A stretch of 64,000 nucleotides of DNA from Oerskovia turbata (lineage in GTDB: Bacteria > Actinomycetota > Actinomycetes > Actinomycetales > Cellulomonadaceae). The DNA lies in contig NZ_JOFV01000001.1 of assembly GCF_000718325.1 (NCBI RefSeq), positions 186,001 to 250,000 on the forward strand, written 5' to 3'. The notes under the pieces are model-generated. The model was not told the DNA's origin, did not search any database, and saw only the letters and a list, made by a program, of their open reading frames with translations. This document shows positions 9,518 to 19,214 of the stretch, piece by piece (within the stretch, counting starts at the first letter, position 1; each line of letters starts with the position of its first letter). Both the position numbers and the translations under genes were made by a program.

Positions 9518-10474
9518 TCACTTCTCGTCCGTCTGGCGCATGCCGCGGAACTGCAGGGCGTTGATGACGATCAGGGCCAGGAGCACGAGGATCGACAGGG
9601 CGGCAGCGCGGCCCAGGTCGTTCTGGCCCTGGAACGCCATGTTGTAGATCAGCTGGACGACCGTGATGGTGCTGTTGTCCGGGCCGCCCTTGGTCAGGAT
9701 GTAGAACTGGTCGAACGCGAGCAGCGAGCCCGTGACGCACATGATCGTGCAGAGCATGAGCGAGGGGCGCAGGAGCGGCAGGGTGATGCTCCGGAAGATC
9801 TGGAACGGCTTGGCGCCGTCGATGCGCGCCGCCTCGTACACCTCGCCGGGGATGTTCTGCAGACCCACCAGGAGCAGGAGCATGTAGAAGCCCGCGAACC
9901 GCCACACGATGAGGAAGACGGTCGACCACAGGGCCGCGGTGGGTGTGCCCAGGAAGGAGATGGGCTCGTCGACCAGGCCGAGCTTCTCGAGGAAGGGGCT
10001 GATCGGGCCGGACTGGGGGGAGTAGAGCGCGTAGAACAGGAGCGAGGCGGAGGCCAGGCCGAGCGCGCTGGGGACGAGGAACGCGGTGCGCAGGAACCCC
10101 TTCCACCGCGTGCTCTCCTGGACCAGCAGCGCCATCCCGAGCCCGAGGCCCAGGAGGAGGACCGTCGCGATCACGGTGTACTTCAGCGTGAAGACGATCG
10201 ATGGCCAGAAGTACTTGTTGGCGACGACGTCCTGGAAGTTCTCCGGGAAGTTGGGGCCGCGGTTGCCCGCGAGCAGGGGCCAGTCGGAGACCGACATCTG
10301 CACGACCAGGAGGATCGGGACGATGAAGAAGAGGCCGACGAAGACGGCGGTGGGCATCGCGTAGAGCCAGCCCTGGGCCCCCCGACCGCGCAGGGCGTTG
10401 CGCGTGCGGCGGCGCCCGGCCGGGCGGGCTGCGGGCCTCGGGGTGCTCACGGGGGCCGTGGTGTGCGTGGTCAC
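9518..10474 (-). CDS. Carbohydrate ABC transporter permease (MalF type)
   Basis: A 318-aa permease with about six membrane segments starting near residue 35 (AMPTAVFVGLFFIVPILLVV). The coupling loop reads YEAARIDGAKPFQIFRSITL with PLLRPSLMLCTI after it, typical of CUT1 MalF-like subunits. The GTG at 10474 is preferred because AGAGAGGA precedes it; the frame extends upstream through the hairpin but with no family similarity. It forms the transmembrane pair with the next gene and receives substrate from the binding protein encoded upstream. Confidence 0.9.
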   Translation of the reverse strand: MTTHTTAPVSTPRPAARPAGRRRTRNALRGRGAQGWLYAMPTAVFVGLFFIVPILLVVQMSVSDWPLLAGNRGPNFPENFQDVVANKYFWPSIVFTLKYTVIATVLLLGLGLGMALLVQESTRWKGFLRTAFLVPSALGLASASLLFYALYSPQSGPISPFLEKLGLVDEPISFLGTPTAALWSTVFLIVWRFAGFYMLLLLVGLQNIPGEVYEAARIDGAKPFQIFRSITLPLLRPSLMLCTIMCVTGSLLAFDQFYILTKGGPDNSTITVVQLIYNMAFQGQNDLGRAAALSILVLLALIVINALQFRGMRQTDEK

Positions 10475-10499
10475 GGGAGTCCTCTCTGACTCGGGTGGA

Positions 10500-10533
10500 C
10501 CGTGGTGGGTGCGCCGGTGCGCACCCACCACGG
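10500..10533 (-). promoter_or_regulatory. Intercistronic hairpin between binding-protein and permease genes
   Basis: A perfect 15-bp stem (10500-10514 with 10519-10533) with a 4-nt loop in the 85-bp gap. In sugar ABC operons such hairpins commonly protect the binding-protein message or cause partial termination so that binding protein exceeds permease. Function is inferred from position. Confidence 0.6.
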
Positions 10534-10559
10534 TGCTCGTCCTCGACGGACGGAGCTGG

Positions 10560-11882
10560 TTACTGGTCGAGGACGGCCGTGATCTCGTCGTTGTCGGCGT
10601 CGATGTTCTTCGCGTCGCCGAAGACCGCTCCACGGACGAGCGTCAGCCACGGGCTGTCGGGAGCGTTGAACGCCTGCTGGAAGTTGATCGCGACGGGCGT
10701 GCTGCCCTTGGCCGCGACCTCGTTGATCGTCACGAGGCGCGGGTCGACGGCCGCGTACTTGTTGTCGGCCAGGTCCGCACGCGACACGACGTCGTTGTTC
10801 TTGGCCAGGACCTCGACCTGCGCGTCCTCGCTCGTGAGCCACGAGAGGAAGTTCCAGGCGGCCGCCTCGTTCTTCGAGTCCTTCGAGATCCCGATGCCGT
10901 CACCGCCCACGAACGTGGACTCCCCGCCGTCGGGACCGGGGATCGGGGCGACGCCGACGTCGACCGTCTCGGCCGCGGTCGACAGCAGGGTCGCGGGGTA
11001 CGGCATCACACCGACCTTGCCCTCCTGGAAGGGGCCGGTCCACGTCGCGCCGGTCTCGTCCTTGGTGCCGGTGCCGATCGCCCCCGAGTCGACCATGTCC
11101 TTGTAGACCGCGTAGACGTCCTTGGCGGTGTCGCTCGCGAGCAGGGACTCGGTGCCGTCGGCGCTCAGGACCTGGTCGCCGCCGGCCCAGACGGACGGGA
11201 ACCACGTGAAGAGCGTGCACCCGCCGCAGTTGCCGCCGAAGTACGTGCCGGACACGCCGTCCTTGCCCAGCCCGCTGATCGCCTTGGCGTGCTCGCCGTA
11301 CTCCTTGAGCGTCGTCGGGGGCTTCTCGGGGTCGAGCCCGGCCTCGCGGTAGAGGTCCTTGTTGTAGAACATGACCGAGAGGTCGAGGACGAACGGCAGG
11401 ACGTGCTCCTGGTCCTCGTACGTCCCTGCGTCGACGTGGCCCTGCGCGAGCTCGTCGGCGTAGGGAAGCCCGTCGATCCGGTCGGTGATGTCGGTGAACA
11501 GGCCTTGGGAGGTCCAGTTCGGGACGTAGACGATGTCCGCCGCGAAGAGATCCGGGAGGCTGCTGCTGCCGGCCGCCGCGCCCACCTTCGCGACGTAGTC
11601 GTCGTTGGGCGTGATGGTCAGGGAGACCTGGTTCTTGTGGCTCGCGTTGTAGGCGTCGACCAGGAGGGTGGCCTGCTTCTCCATCGGGGCACGGGTCCAC
11701 AGCGTGAGCTCCGTGCCGTCGTCGATCCCCTCGGGCGAGTCGCTCGCGGCGGCGTCGCCGCCGGACCCGCTGTCGGTGTCGTCGGCGGGCGAGCACGCAG
11801 CCAGGCTCGTGGCCAGCATGCCGACCGTGAGGAGGGTCGCCAGCGGGCGGACTGCGCGGATCGACTTCCGTGTGGTGCTCAT
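10560..11882 (-). CDS. Sugar ABC transporter substrate-binding lipoprotein
   Basis: A 440-aa extracellular solute-binding protein (family 1). The N-terminus starts MSTTRKSIRAVRPLATLL, continues with a hydrophobic core and a lipobox (SLAAC near residue 30), and then an acidic Ser/Asp/Gly linker. Mature motifs include TELTLWTRAPMEKQATLLVD and, late, EAAAWNFLSWLTSEDAQVEV, typical of carbohydrate-binding members. ATG 11882 is used because it gives a proper signal peptide. It is the first gene of the minus-strand sugar operon and divergent from a LacI regulator. Confidence 0.9.
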   Translation of the reverse strand: MSTTRKSIRAVRPLATLLTVGMLATSLAACSPADDTDSGSGGDAAASDSPEGIDDGTELTLWTRAPMEKQATLLVDAYNASHKNQVSLTITPNDDYVAKVGAAAGSSSLPDLFAADIVYVPNWTSQGLFTDITDRIDGLPYADELAQGHVDAGTYEDQEHVLPFVLDLSVMFYNKDLYREAGLDPEKPPTTLKEYGEHAKAISGLGKDGVSGTYFGGNCGGCTLFTWFPSVWAGGDQVLSADGTESLLASDTAKDVYAVYKDMVDSGAIGTGTKDETGATWTGPFQEGKVGVMPYPATLLSTAAETVDVGVAPIPGPDGGESTFVGGDGIGISKDSKNEAAAWNFLSWLTSEDAQVEVLAKNNDVVSRADLADNKYAAVDPRLVTINEVAAKGSTPVAINFQQAFNAPDSPWLTLVRGAVFGDAKNIDADNDEITAVLDQ

Positions 11883-11967
11883 TCGAGCCTCCAAGCTCTC
11901 TTCGTTGAGGGTGGTACGGGGGTGTGCGGGTGCTGCTGTGCACGTCCAGGGGGCCTGCACACGGCGA

Positions 11968-11980
11968 CGAAACCGTTTCG
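11968..11980. promoter_or_regulatory. Candidate LacI-family operator
   Basis: Palindrome CGAAAC-C-GTTTCG, about 86 bp upstream of the binding-protein start, in the divergent spacer with the LacI gene. The form with a central CG and flanking A/T triplets is typical of LacI-family sites. A second, weaker palindrome GAAAA-GG-TTTTC lies at 12099-12110, nearer the regulator. The 335-bp spacer (11883-12217) holds no gene that I can see. Confidence 0.6.
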
Positions 11981-12217
11981 GAAGCAGGTCATGGAGATCT
12001 GACGATCGTGACAATCCTGCGTCCGTGACGAGCTCAATCCGCGTGTTGAGGCCGCTGGGAGCAGGTTAGCGCTCACACGGCCTCTCGCGAAATCCGCCGA
12101 AAAGGTTTTCTGAGACTATTGCGGAGTGAGGGAGCCGTCAACCCTCTGAGGGGGCTACAGTTTCGTCACGACCTCCGGACCCACCAGGGGCCTGGAACAT
12201 CTCGAGGGAGCAGGACG

Positions 12218-13279
12218 ATGGTGCGCGAGGACGAAGGGGGAGCCCTGCCGGTCGACCGAGCCAAGCGCTCGGTCACGCTGACCGACGTCGCCCGGCTCGC
12301 AGGCGTCTCGGTGGCCACGGCCTCCAAGGCGCTCAACGGGCGTGACCAGGTCAAGGCCGAGACCAGGACGCGGGTCATGGAAGCGGCCGAGCGCCTGTCG
12401 TTCCAGCCCAACGCGCTCGCCCGTGGGCTGCTCGCGGGCCGGACCGGCACGGTCGGCCTGCTCACGAGCGACCTCGAGGGACGCTTCGTCATCCCCATCC
12501 TCATGGGCGCCGAGGACGCGTTCGGGGCCGGCCGCGTCTCGGTCTTCCTGTGCGACGCGCGGGGCGACTCGATCCGCGAGCAGTACCACCTCCAGGCGCT
12601 GCTCTCACGTCGCGTCGACGGTCTGATCGTCGTCGGGCGCCAGACGGACCCGCGCCAGTCGTTGGGCCAGCGGCTCCCCGTACCCGTGGTCTACGCCTAC
12701 GCGCCGTCCCAGGACGACACGGACCTCTCGATCGTCCCCGACAACGTCGCGGGCGGTCGGGTCGCCGTCGAGCACCTCATCGCGTGCGGGCGACGGCGCA
12801 TCGCGCACGTCTCGGGCGACCCCACGTACGCGGCAGCCCAGGACCGCGCCGCCGGCACCACCGCGGCGCTCGCGGCAGCGGGACTCGAGCTCGCGGGGGA
12901 CGGCGTGCTGTTCGGGGAGTGGTCGGAGAGATGGGGACGGAGCGCAACGGCCATGCTCCTGGCCAAGGACCCGTCGATCGACGCGATCTTCGCCGCGAGC
13001 GACCAGATCGCCCGGGGCGTGCTGGAGACCCTCCGTGAGCTCGGCAGGGACGTACCGGGCGACGTCTCGGTCATCGGGTTCGACAACTGGGAGCAGTTCG
13101 CGCTCGGCGCGCGACCCGAGCTCACGAGCGTCGACAACAACCTCGAGGTCCTGGGACGCTACGCAGCACAACGCCTGTTCGCCGCGATCGACGGCCAGCG
13201 GGCGTCAGGGGTCGAGAAGCTCCCGTGCCGCCTGGTCCCGCGGGAGTCGACCTCACCGCTCGGAGCGCTCGGTCCCTAG
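12218..13279 (+). CDS. LacI-family transcriptional regulator
   Basis: A 353-aa repressor-type regulator. The N-terminal helix-turn-helix and hinge are clear (VTLTDVARLAGVSVATASKA, then LNGRDQVKAETRTRVMEAAERL). The periplasmic-binding-like effector domain follows (TGTVGLLTSDLEGRF, SVIGFDNWE). ATG 12218 has a GAGGGAG site; longer readings lack one. Divergence from the sugar operon and a fitting palindrome suggest it represses that operon and probably itself, with a pentose or oligosaccharide as inducer. The inducer is inferred. Confidence 0.93.
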   Translation: MVREDEGGALPVDRAKRSVTLTDVARLAGVSVATASKALNGRDQVKAETRTRVMEAAERLSFQPNALARGLLAGRTGTVGLLTSDLEGRFVIPILMGAEDAFGAGRVSVFLCDARGDSIREQYHLQALLSRRVDGLIVVGRQTDPRQSLGQRLPVPVVYAYAPSQDDTDLSIVPDNVAGGRVAVEHLIACGRRRIAHVSGDPTYAAAQDRAAGTTAALAAAGLELAGDGVLFGEWSERWGRSATAMLLAKDPSIDAIFAASDQIARGVLETLRELGRDVPGDVSVIGFDNWEQFALGARPELTSVDNNLEVLGRYAAQRLFAAIDGQRASGVEKLPCRLVPRESTSPLGALGP

Positions 13280-13292
13280 GCGTGACCCGCCG

Positions 13293-13871
13293 TCACCCGA
13301 CGGGCGTCACGACCAGGCTGTCCGTCACCGCGCGGGCCTGCGCGGCGCCGTCGGCGTCCTGCGTCGCGAACGACTCCGTGACGAACGCGAACGCGGTCCC
13401 CGCCGTGGTCGCGACCTCGACGATCGTCTCGACCTGGGAGACCTCGATGCCGTCGACCGTGCGGGTGCCCCCGAACCGGTGGGCGGGAAGCCCGGCGAGC
13501 TCGATCGGTCCCGGCTGGGTCGGGTCGACGGTCCAGTCCGCGGTCCCCGCCAGGAAGTCGGCAGCGGCGGCGGTCCGCTCGACGAGCGTCGACCCGCCCG
13601 GGGCCTCGGTCGTGACGACCACGTTGGCCGTGAAGCCCGGGTCGCCGTACGGCTTCTGCGCACGGACGACGAGAGGCACCTCCTGCCCCGCCCGGTCCCA
13701 GCCCGCGGGTACCGTCAGCGTGACCGAGACCCCGTCGGCGACGACCACGACGCTCTGCGAGGTCGCCGCAGGCGGCGGCGCCTCGTGCGTCGCGCCGCCG
13801 CACCCCGCGAGCAGAGGCACGAGCAGCCCGCAGGCAGCGACGAGGGAGAACGGGCGGTGCGAGCGAGCCAC
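13293..13871 (-). CDS. Secreted lipoprotein of unknown function
   Basis: A 192-aa lipoprotein: the signal sequence ARSHRPFSLVAACGLLVPLL ends in the lipobox LAGC. The mature part (VSVTLTVPAGWDRAGQEVPL, then GTAFAFVTESFATQDADG and ending TDSLVVTP) resembles the small LpqN/PsbP-like fold used by several actinobacterial lipoproteins, but I see no signature that proves it. GTG 13871 has AAAGGA upstream. It is convergent with the LacI gene (13-bp gap) and divergent from the TetR gene. Confidence 0.75.
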   Translation of the reverse strand: MARSHRPFSLVAACGLLVPLLAGCGGATHEAPPPAATSQSVVVVADGVSVTLTVPAGWDRAGQEVPLVVRAQKPYGDPGFTANVVVTTEAPGGSTLVERTAAAADFLAGTADWTVDPTQPGPIELAGLPAHRFGGTRTVDGIEVSQVETIVEVATTAGTAFAFVTESFATQDADGAAQARAVTDSLVVTPVG

Positions 13872-14066
13872 AGGTGTCCTTTCGGGCCGGGACGGGCTCC
13901 GACGGGAGCCGATCCTCCCAGCCTGCCACGCCCAGGTCGTGGCACGGCCCGTTCGCACGCCCCCCACGTGCGAAAATACGACATTGAAGGCATGGTGGAC
14001 AGCGACGACGACGGGGCGTTCCTGCCCCGCCGTGCTGCCGGAGCGTGGTCATGAGGGAGGTCGACG

Positions 14067-14729
14067 ATGAACCGCATGTCGATCGAGGAACGTCGGGCGC
14101 AGATCGTCGACGCAGCGATGTCGATCGCCGTCCGGGACGGTGTCGAGGCCGTGACGGTGCGCGGGGTCGCGGCCGAGGCCGGGATCTCGTTGGGGACCGT
14201 GCACTACTGCTTCGAGGACAAGGACGCGATGCTGCGTGCCATGGGGCACAGCGTCGCGGTCGTCGCCTCGGACCCGGTGCGCATGGCCATGGACCCCACG
14301 AAGGACATCCGGACCATCGCCCACGCGGCGGCCGACGGCCTGTGGGAGGGCCTGACGCCGCGCCGGCACATGCGGCTGCTGACGTTCGAGTTCGCCACCG
14401 CCGGGTCGCGCAACCGTGCGCTGCGTCCCGTCGCGAAGGCGCACCTCGAGCAGACGTGGGCCATGACGCAGGGCATCCTCGACCAGCTCGCCGAGATCGC
14501 GAACATCACGTACTCGATGGACACGCCCTTCCTGTCGCGCATCGTGGCGGGGTACATCGACGGCATCGAGATCGCGTGGCTCGTCGAGCAGGACGACGAC
14601 GCCGCGATCCGCAGCTTCCACGCGCTCGCCGACTACGTCCTGTCGCTCGTGGTGCACCCCGACGGCGCGGCTCCGGGCGCAGGACCTGACGACGGGCGGC
14701 CCGACGGCGCCGCCCCCGCCGCGTCGTAG
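14067..14729 (+). CDS. TetR-family transcriptional regulator
   Basis: A 220-aa TetR-like regulator. The DNA-binding domain is residues 5-55 (RAQIVDAAMSIAVRDGVEAV, then RGVAAEAGISLGTVHYCF with the typical FEDKDAML). The C-terminal part is helical and would bind an unknown ligand, with a polar Gly/Asp/Pro tail. It sits downstream of the divergent lipoprotein and convergent to the FAD oxidase, so one of these may be its target; the sequence does not decide. ATG 14067 has a GAGGGAGG site. Confidence 0.88.
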   Translation: MNRMSIEERRAQIVDAAMSIAVRDGVEAVTVRGVAAEAGISLGTVHYCFEDKDAMLRAMGHSVAVVASDPVRMAMDPTKDIRTIAHAAADGLWEGLTPRRHMRLLTFEFATAGSRNRALRPVAKAHLEQTWAMTQGILDQLAEIANITYSMDTPFLSRIVAGYIDGIEIAWLVEQDDDAAIRSFHALADYVLSLVVHPDGAAPGAGPDDGRPDGAAPAAS

Positions 14730-14796
14730 GCGCACCGCACACCGTGCGCATCCCGTGCGGCGCGTCCACCGCGGGGTGCACCGTGAGCCGTGCGCC

Positions 14797-16200
14797 TCAG
14801 CGCGGCCCGAAGACCTGGTCCGTGTAGGGGTTGGCGAACACGCCGCCGGGGTCGGCCTGGGCGCGGACCCGGCGGAAGGCCTCGAAGCGCGGGTACCGCT
14901 CCGCGAGGTCCTCGGCAACCAGCGTGTGGAGCTTGCCCCAGTGCGGTCGCCCGCCGACGTCCGCGACGATCTTCTCGACGCCCTCGAAGTAGCGCTCGTG
15001 GGGGAGGCGCACGTACTGGTGGACCGCGACGTAGGCGCTGTCGCGTCCGTGCGCGGTCGAGAGCCAGACGTCGTCCGCGGCCGCGAAGCGGACCTCGACC
15101 GGGAAGGGGACGTTCTCGCCCGAGGCGCGGACCCACGAGTCGATCTCCTCGAGCACGTTCACGAGCTCCGCGCGGGGGACCGCGTACTCCATCTCGCGGA
15201 AGCGCACCCTGCGCGGCGACACGAACACCTCGTGCGAGGGCGCGACGTACGTGCGCGGGGCGAGCGCACGCGCCGACAGGGCGTTGATCCGCGGGGTCGC
15301 GCGCGGCACCGCGGTCGCGACGCGGTTGACGACCTCGAACAGCCCGTTGGACAGCAGCTCCTCGTCGACCCACGACCGCGCGCGCGTCACCGCGCCCGGG
15401 CGCTCGCCCCGGGCCGTGCGCAGGACGGCCGCGGCCTCGTCGTCGGGCGCGAGGCGGTCGTTGCGCTTGGTGAGCGCCCGGCGCGTGTGGGGGAACCAGT
15501 AGAACTCGACGTGGTCGTGCGCGTTCTCCAGGCCCTCGGCGTCGCTGCCACCGCCACGTCCGCCCGACGCCGTGCTGAGCTCTTCGAGGACCCGGTCCAG
15601 CGGCCAGGGCTCCTCCTGGGCACGCAGGTGGAACGCCGGGACCACGTCGAGCGTGACCGCGGCCAGCACGCCCGTGCTGCCCAGGCCCAGGCGGCTCGCC
15701 TCGAACAGGTCGGGGTTCTCGTCGGGCGTGGCCTCGGTCACCGAACCGTCGGCGCCGACCACGCGCACACCACGCACCTGCGTCGCGAGCCCGCCGAGCG
15801 AGGCTCCCGTGCCGTGCGTGCCGGTCGAGATCGCGCCCGCGACCGACTGCCGGTCGATGTCCCCGAGGTTGCGCATCGCGAGGCCCGCGGACGCGAGCAC
15901 CGCGTTGAGCCGGTGCAGACGGATCCCGGCACCCACGGTCACGCGCGCCCCGGTCTCGGTGCGGGTCACGTCCTCGACGGTGCCGAGCGCGTCGAGGCTC
16001 ACGAGCACGCCGTCGGTCACGGCCGCACCCGTGAACGAGTGCCCCGCACCGACGGCCCGCACGCGCAGGCCGTCGGCGGCGGCCCGACGCACGACCTCGG
16101 AGAGCTCGTCGGTGTCGCGCGGGGCGACGCGGTGCAGGGGAGCGGCGGTCTGGTTTCGCGCCCAGTTCGTCCATGAACCGGGAGCCTGCTGGCTCGTCAC
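14797..16200 (-). CDS. FAD-linked sugar-lactone/alditol oxidase
   Basis: A 467-aa flavoprotein of the vanillyl-alcohol-oxidase fold. The N-terminal FAD domain contains VRAVGAGHSFTG, whose histidine is the usual covalent FAD attachment point, and GDIDRQSVAGAISTGTHGTG. The C-terminal ALO domain ends with RPHWGKLHT, then YPRFEAFRRVRAQADPGGVF and NPYTDQVFG. This matches the D-arabinono-1,4-lactone / L-gulono-lactone / alditol oxidase family; substrate cannot be fixed from sequence. It starts at GTG 16200 and is divergent from a PLP aldolase-like gene, a pairing I recall from other actinobacteria. Confidence 0.85.
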   Translation of the reverse strand: MTSQQAPGSWTNWARNQTAAPLHRVAPRDTDELSEVVRRAAADGLRVRAVGAGHSFTGAAVTDGVLVSLDALGTVEDVTRTETGARVTVGAGIRLHRLNAVLASAGLAMRNLGDIDRQSVAGAISTGTHGTGASLGGLATQVRGVRVVGADGSVTEATPDENPDLFEASRLGLGSTGVLAAVTLDVVPAFHLRAQEEPWPLDRVLEELSTASGGRGGGSDAEGLENAHDHVEFYWFPHTRRALTKRNDRLAPDDEAAAVLRTARGERPGAVTRARSWVDEELLSNGLFEVVNRVATAVPRATPRINALSARALAPRTYVAPSHEVFVSPRRVRFREMEYAVPRAELVNVLEEIDSWVRASGENVPFPVEVRFAAADDVWLSTAHGRDSAYVAVHQYVRLPHERYFEGVEKIVADVGGRPHWGKLHTLVAEDLAERYPRFEAFRRVRAQADPGGVFANPYTDQVFGPR

Positions 16201-16222
16201 ACACGCACTGTCTCACGAGGGG

Positions 16223-16228
16223 TAGGTT
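16223..16228 (+). promoter_or_regulatory. Leaderless-type -10 element of the PLP gene
   Basis: TAGGTT lies 7 nt before ATG 16236, the spacing of a transcript that begins at the start codon. Confidence 0.4.
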
Positions 16229-16235
16229 TCCTTCC

Positions 16236-17558
16236 ATGACGACGACGCCCGTGCAGCGCAGCACGCAGGACCCGTCCACGCCGTCCTGGTCCCGAGGACG
16301 GGTGAGCCCCGAGGGGCAGGGGGCGCACGACGCGTCGGCCGGGGCCCGCACCCTCGGCGACCGGCTGTCGGCCGCGACCGAGCGCGTCCCGGGGCCCGTC
16401 GCGGTCGTCGACCTCGACGTGTTCGACGCCAACGCGCGCGAGCTCCTGGCCCGCGCGGGCGGCGTGCCCGTGCGGCTCGCGTCCAAGTCGGTGCGCGTGC
16501 GCCCCCTCGTGCGGCGCGCGGGCGAGCTGGGCTTCGCAGGGATCATGGCGTACTCGCTCGCGGAAGCCCTGTGGCTCGTCGAGGAGGGCGCGCGCGACGT
16601 CCTGGTCGCGTACCCCACGGTCGACCGCCGGGCGCTCGCCGAGCTCGCCGCGGACCTGGCGGCCCGCCGCGAGATCACCCTCATGGTCGACGACGTCGCG
16701 CAGGTCGCGCTCGTCGCCGCGGCGCTCGCGGGCCACCACCCCGGCGTGGACGGCGGTGCGGCACCGGACGGGCCGCCCGTCCTGCTCTGCCTCGACGTCG
16801 ATGCGTCGCTGCGCCTGGGCCTCGGCCCGTTCACGGTCCACCTCGGGACCCGCCGCTCACCCGTCCACACGGCCGCCGAGGCACGAGCCCTCGCACGGGC
16901 CGTCGCGGACACCCCGGGCCTGCGCGTGCGTGGCCTGATGTTCTACGAGGCGCAGGTCGCGGGCCTGCCCGACACGAGCCCCGCCGTACGGCTCGTCAAG
17001 AAGGCCTCGGTCGCGGACCTGGCCACGCGCCGGGGCGAGGTGATCGCCGCGGTGAGCGACGTCGTCGGGCACGACCTGGAGCTCGTGAACTCCGGCGGGA
17101 CCGGGTCGCTCGAGTCGTCCGCCGCGGACCCGGTCGTGACCGAGGTGACGTCGGGCTCGGGGCTCTACGCGCCCGGGCTGTTCGACGGCTACCGGTCGTT
17201 CGACCCGCACCCGTCCGCGTTCTTCGGCCTCGACGTCGTCCGCGTCCCCGCACCCGGCTACGCGACCGCGTTCGCGGGCGGCTACGTGGCCTCGGGACCC
17301 GCCGGGGCGCTGCGCGTGCCACGCGTCGTGGAGCCGGGCTGGCGGCTCACGCCCTCGGAGGGCGTGGGCGAGGTCCAGACGCCGCTGCGCGCCACCCGCG
17401 GGGCCGAGCGACGGCTCACCGTGGGCGACCGCGTCTGGTTCCGGCACGCCAAGGCCGGCGAGCTCATGGAACGCTTCGACCGCGTGCACCTCGTGCGCGG
17501 CGACCAGGTCGTCGAGGAGGTCCCCACCTACCGGGGCGAGGGGAAGAACTTCGGCTGA
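16236..17558 (+). CDS. PLP-dependent alanine racemase-N / aldolase-like protein
   Basis: A 440-aa protein with an N-terminal alanine-racemase-like PLP barrel (GPVAVVDLDVFDANARELL, then VPVRLASKSVRVRPLVRR, where the SK lysine should carry PLP). The C-terminal part resembles D-threonine aldolase / amino acid deaminase-type proteins (metal-binding and beta domain: WFRHAKAGELMERFDRVHLV). Family members are often annotated only as amino acid deaminase/aldolase; activity here is unproven. ATG 16236 is supported by the promoter spacing. About 40 N-terminal residues are polar and poorly conserved in character. Confidence 0.8.
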   Translation: MTTTPVQRSTQDPSTPSWSRGRVSPEGQGAHDASAGARTLGDRLSAATERVPGPVAVVDLDVFDANARELLARAGGVPVRLASKSVRVRPLVRRAGELGFAGIMAYSLAEALWLVEEGARDVLVAYPTVDRRALAELAADLAARREITLMVDDVAQVALVAAALAGHHPGVDGGAAPDGPPVLLCLDVDASLRLGLGPFTVHLGTRRSPVHTAAEARALARAVADTPGLRVRGLMFYEAQVAGLPDTSPAVRLVKKASVADLATRRGEVIAAVSDVVGHDLELVNSGGTGSLESSAADPVVTEVTSGSGLYAPGLFDGYRSFDPHPSAFFGLDVVRVPAPGYATAFAGGYVASGPAGALRVPRVVEPGWRLTPSEGVGEVQTPLRATRGAERRLTVGDRVWFRHAKAGELMERFDRVHLVRGDQVVEEVPTYRGEGKNFG

Positions 17559-17671
17559 CGGCGTCGGCGACGCTCCCCGAGGTGCCGACCGTGACCACGA
17601 GCGAGGCCGACGGCACCGACGAGCACCGCCCCCACGAGAGGGCGGGTTCTGCCGGGAGGGGTGCACCCCGG

Positions 17672-17677
17672 TAACCT
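17672..17677 (+). promoter_or_regulatory. Leaderless-type -10 element of cysS
   Basis: TAACCT with exactly 6 nt to the GTG start at 17684. Confidence 0.5.
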
Positions 17678-17683
17678 TTGGTC

Positions 17684-19123
17684 GTGAGCCTTCGACTGTT
17701 CGACACCGCGACGCGGGACGTGCGCGCCTTCATCCCTCAGACCCAGGGTGAGGTCGGCATCTACCTGTGCGGTGCGACGGTCCAGTCGGCGCCGCACATC
17801 GGGCACATGCGCTCGGCCGTCGCGTTCGACGTCCTGGTGCGCTGGCTGCGCCGCACAGGCTCGCGCGTGACCCTCATCCGCAACGTCACGGACATCGACG
17901 ACAAGATCCTCGCCAAGTCCGCCGACGCCGGCGAGCCCTGGTGGGCCTGGGCCGCGACCTACGAGCGCGAGTTCACCGCGGCCTACGACGCCCTGGGCGT
18001 CGCACCGCCCACCTACGAACCCCGCGCCACCGGGCACGTCACCGACATGGTCGAGCTCATGCAGCGGCTCGTCGACACCGGCCACGCCTACACGACCGGA
18101 CCCGGCGACGTGTGGTTCGACGTGCGCTCGTGGGCCGACTACGGCTCGCTCACCAACCAGCGGCTCGAGGACCTCACGCCCGCACCCGCGGACTCGGCCG
18201 AGGAGTCCCTCAAGCGCGACCCCCGCGACTTCGCGCTCTGGAAGGCCCCCAAGCCCGGCGAGCCCGCCACGGCCTCCTGGGACACCCCGTTCGGGCGCGG
18301 ACGACCCGGCTGGCACCTCGAGTGCTCGGCCATGGCCCACCGCTACCTCGGCGGCACGTTCGACATCCACGGCGGCGGCCTCGACCTGCGCTTCCCGCAC
18401 CACGAGAACGAGCAGGCCCAGTCCCGCGCCGCCGGCGACGGGTTCGCCCAGTACTGGCTCCACTCCGCGTGGGTCACGCAGGGCGGCACCAAGATGAGCA
18501 AGTCCCTCGGCAACGGGCTCCTCGTCCGCGAGGTCCTGCGCACCACGAGCCCCGCCGTCCTGCGCTACGCGCTCGCAGCCGTCCAGTACCGCTCGATGCT
18601 CGAGTGGACCCAGGACACCGTGAGCGAGGCCGAAGCCACGTGGGAGCGGCTCAGCGGGTTCGTGCAGCGCGCGACCGAGCGCGTCGGGACGATCGACCTC
18701 GACGACGTGCGCCAGGCCGAGCTCCCGGCCGCCTTCGTGGCCGCCATGGACGACGACCTCAACGTGCCCGCCGCGCTCGCGGTCGTGCACGAGCACCTGC
18801 GCGCCGGGAACTCGGCCCTCGCCGACCGCTCCCCGGCCGCGGACGCCGTCGCCCGGCACCACCTCGTCGCCCTCCGGGCGATGCTCGACGTCCTGGGGCT
18901 CGACCCCGCGGGCGAGCGGTGGGCCGACGCCGGGGACACCCGGTACCGTCAGGCGCTCGACGCGGTCGTCACGGCCGAGCTCGACGCCCGCGCACAGGCA
19001 CGGGCAGCACGTGACTTCGCCACCTCCGACGCGATCCGGGACCGCCTCGCGGTCGCCGGGATCGTCGTCGAGGACTCCAGCGACGGGGCCCGCTGGTCCC
19101 TCGCTGCACGCCAGGGCACCTGA
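17684..19123 (+). CDS. cysS: Cysteinyl-tRNA synthetase
   Basis: A 479-aa class I aminoacyl-tRNA synthetase that charges tRNA-Cys. It shows the zinc-ligand start YLCGATVQ, the HIGH motif in [40 protein letters not shown] (further zinc ligands) and the KMSKS loop ([11 protein letters not shown]). Length and the catalytic-site sequence fit CysS rather than the related mycothiol ligase MshC. GTG 17684 is preferred because it is 6 nt from a -10 element. It is followed by rlmB, as in mycobacteria. Confidence 0.95.
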   Translation: MSLRLFDTATRDVRAFIPQTQGEVGIYLCGATVQSAPHIGHMRSAVAFDVLVRWLRRTGSRVTLIRNVTDIDDKILAKSADAGEPWWAWAATYEREFTAAYDALGVAPPTYEPRATGHVTDMVELMQRLVDTGHAYTTGPGDVWFDVRSWADYGSLTNQRLEDLTPAPADSAEESLKRDPRDFALWKAPKPGEPATASWDTPFGRGRPGWHLECSAMAHRYLGGTFDIHGGGLDLRFPHHENEQAQSRAAGDGFAQYWLHSAWVTQGGTKMSKSLGNGLLVREVLRTTSPAVLRYALAAVQYRSMLEWTQDTVSEAEATWERLSGFVQRATERVGTIDLDDVRQAELPAAFVAAMDDDLNVPAALAVVHEHLRAGNSALADRSPAADAVARHHLVALRAMLDVLGLDPAGERWADAGDTRYRQALDAVVTAELDARAQARAARDFATSDAIRDRLAVAGIVVEDSSDGARWSLAARQGT

Positions 19124-19214
19124 CCCGGAACCCTGGACGGCAGGACGGGCCCACCCGGGCCCAGGGTCCGCCACCACAACTTCACTCGCACACAACGACC
19201 GACGGGGCAGACCC

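Noticed and set aside
17684..19123. MshC (mycothiol ligase) in place of CysS
   Set aside because: Length, the YLCGATVQ...HIGH region, the KMSKS loop and the rlmB neighbour fit CysS.
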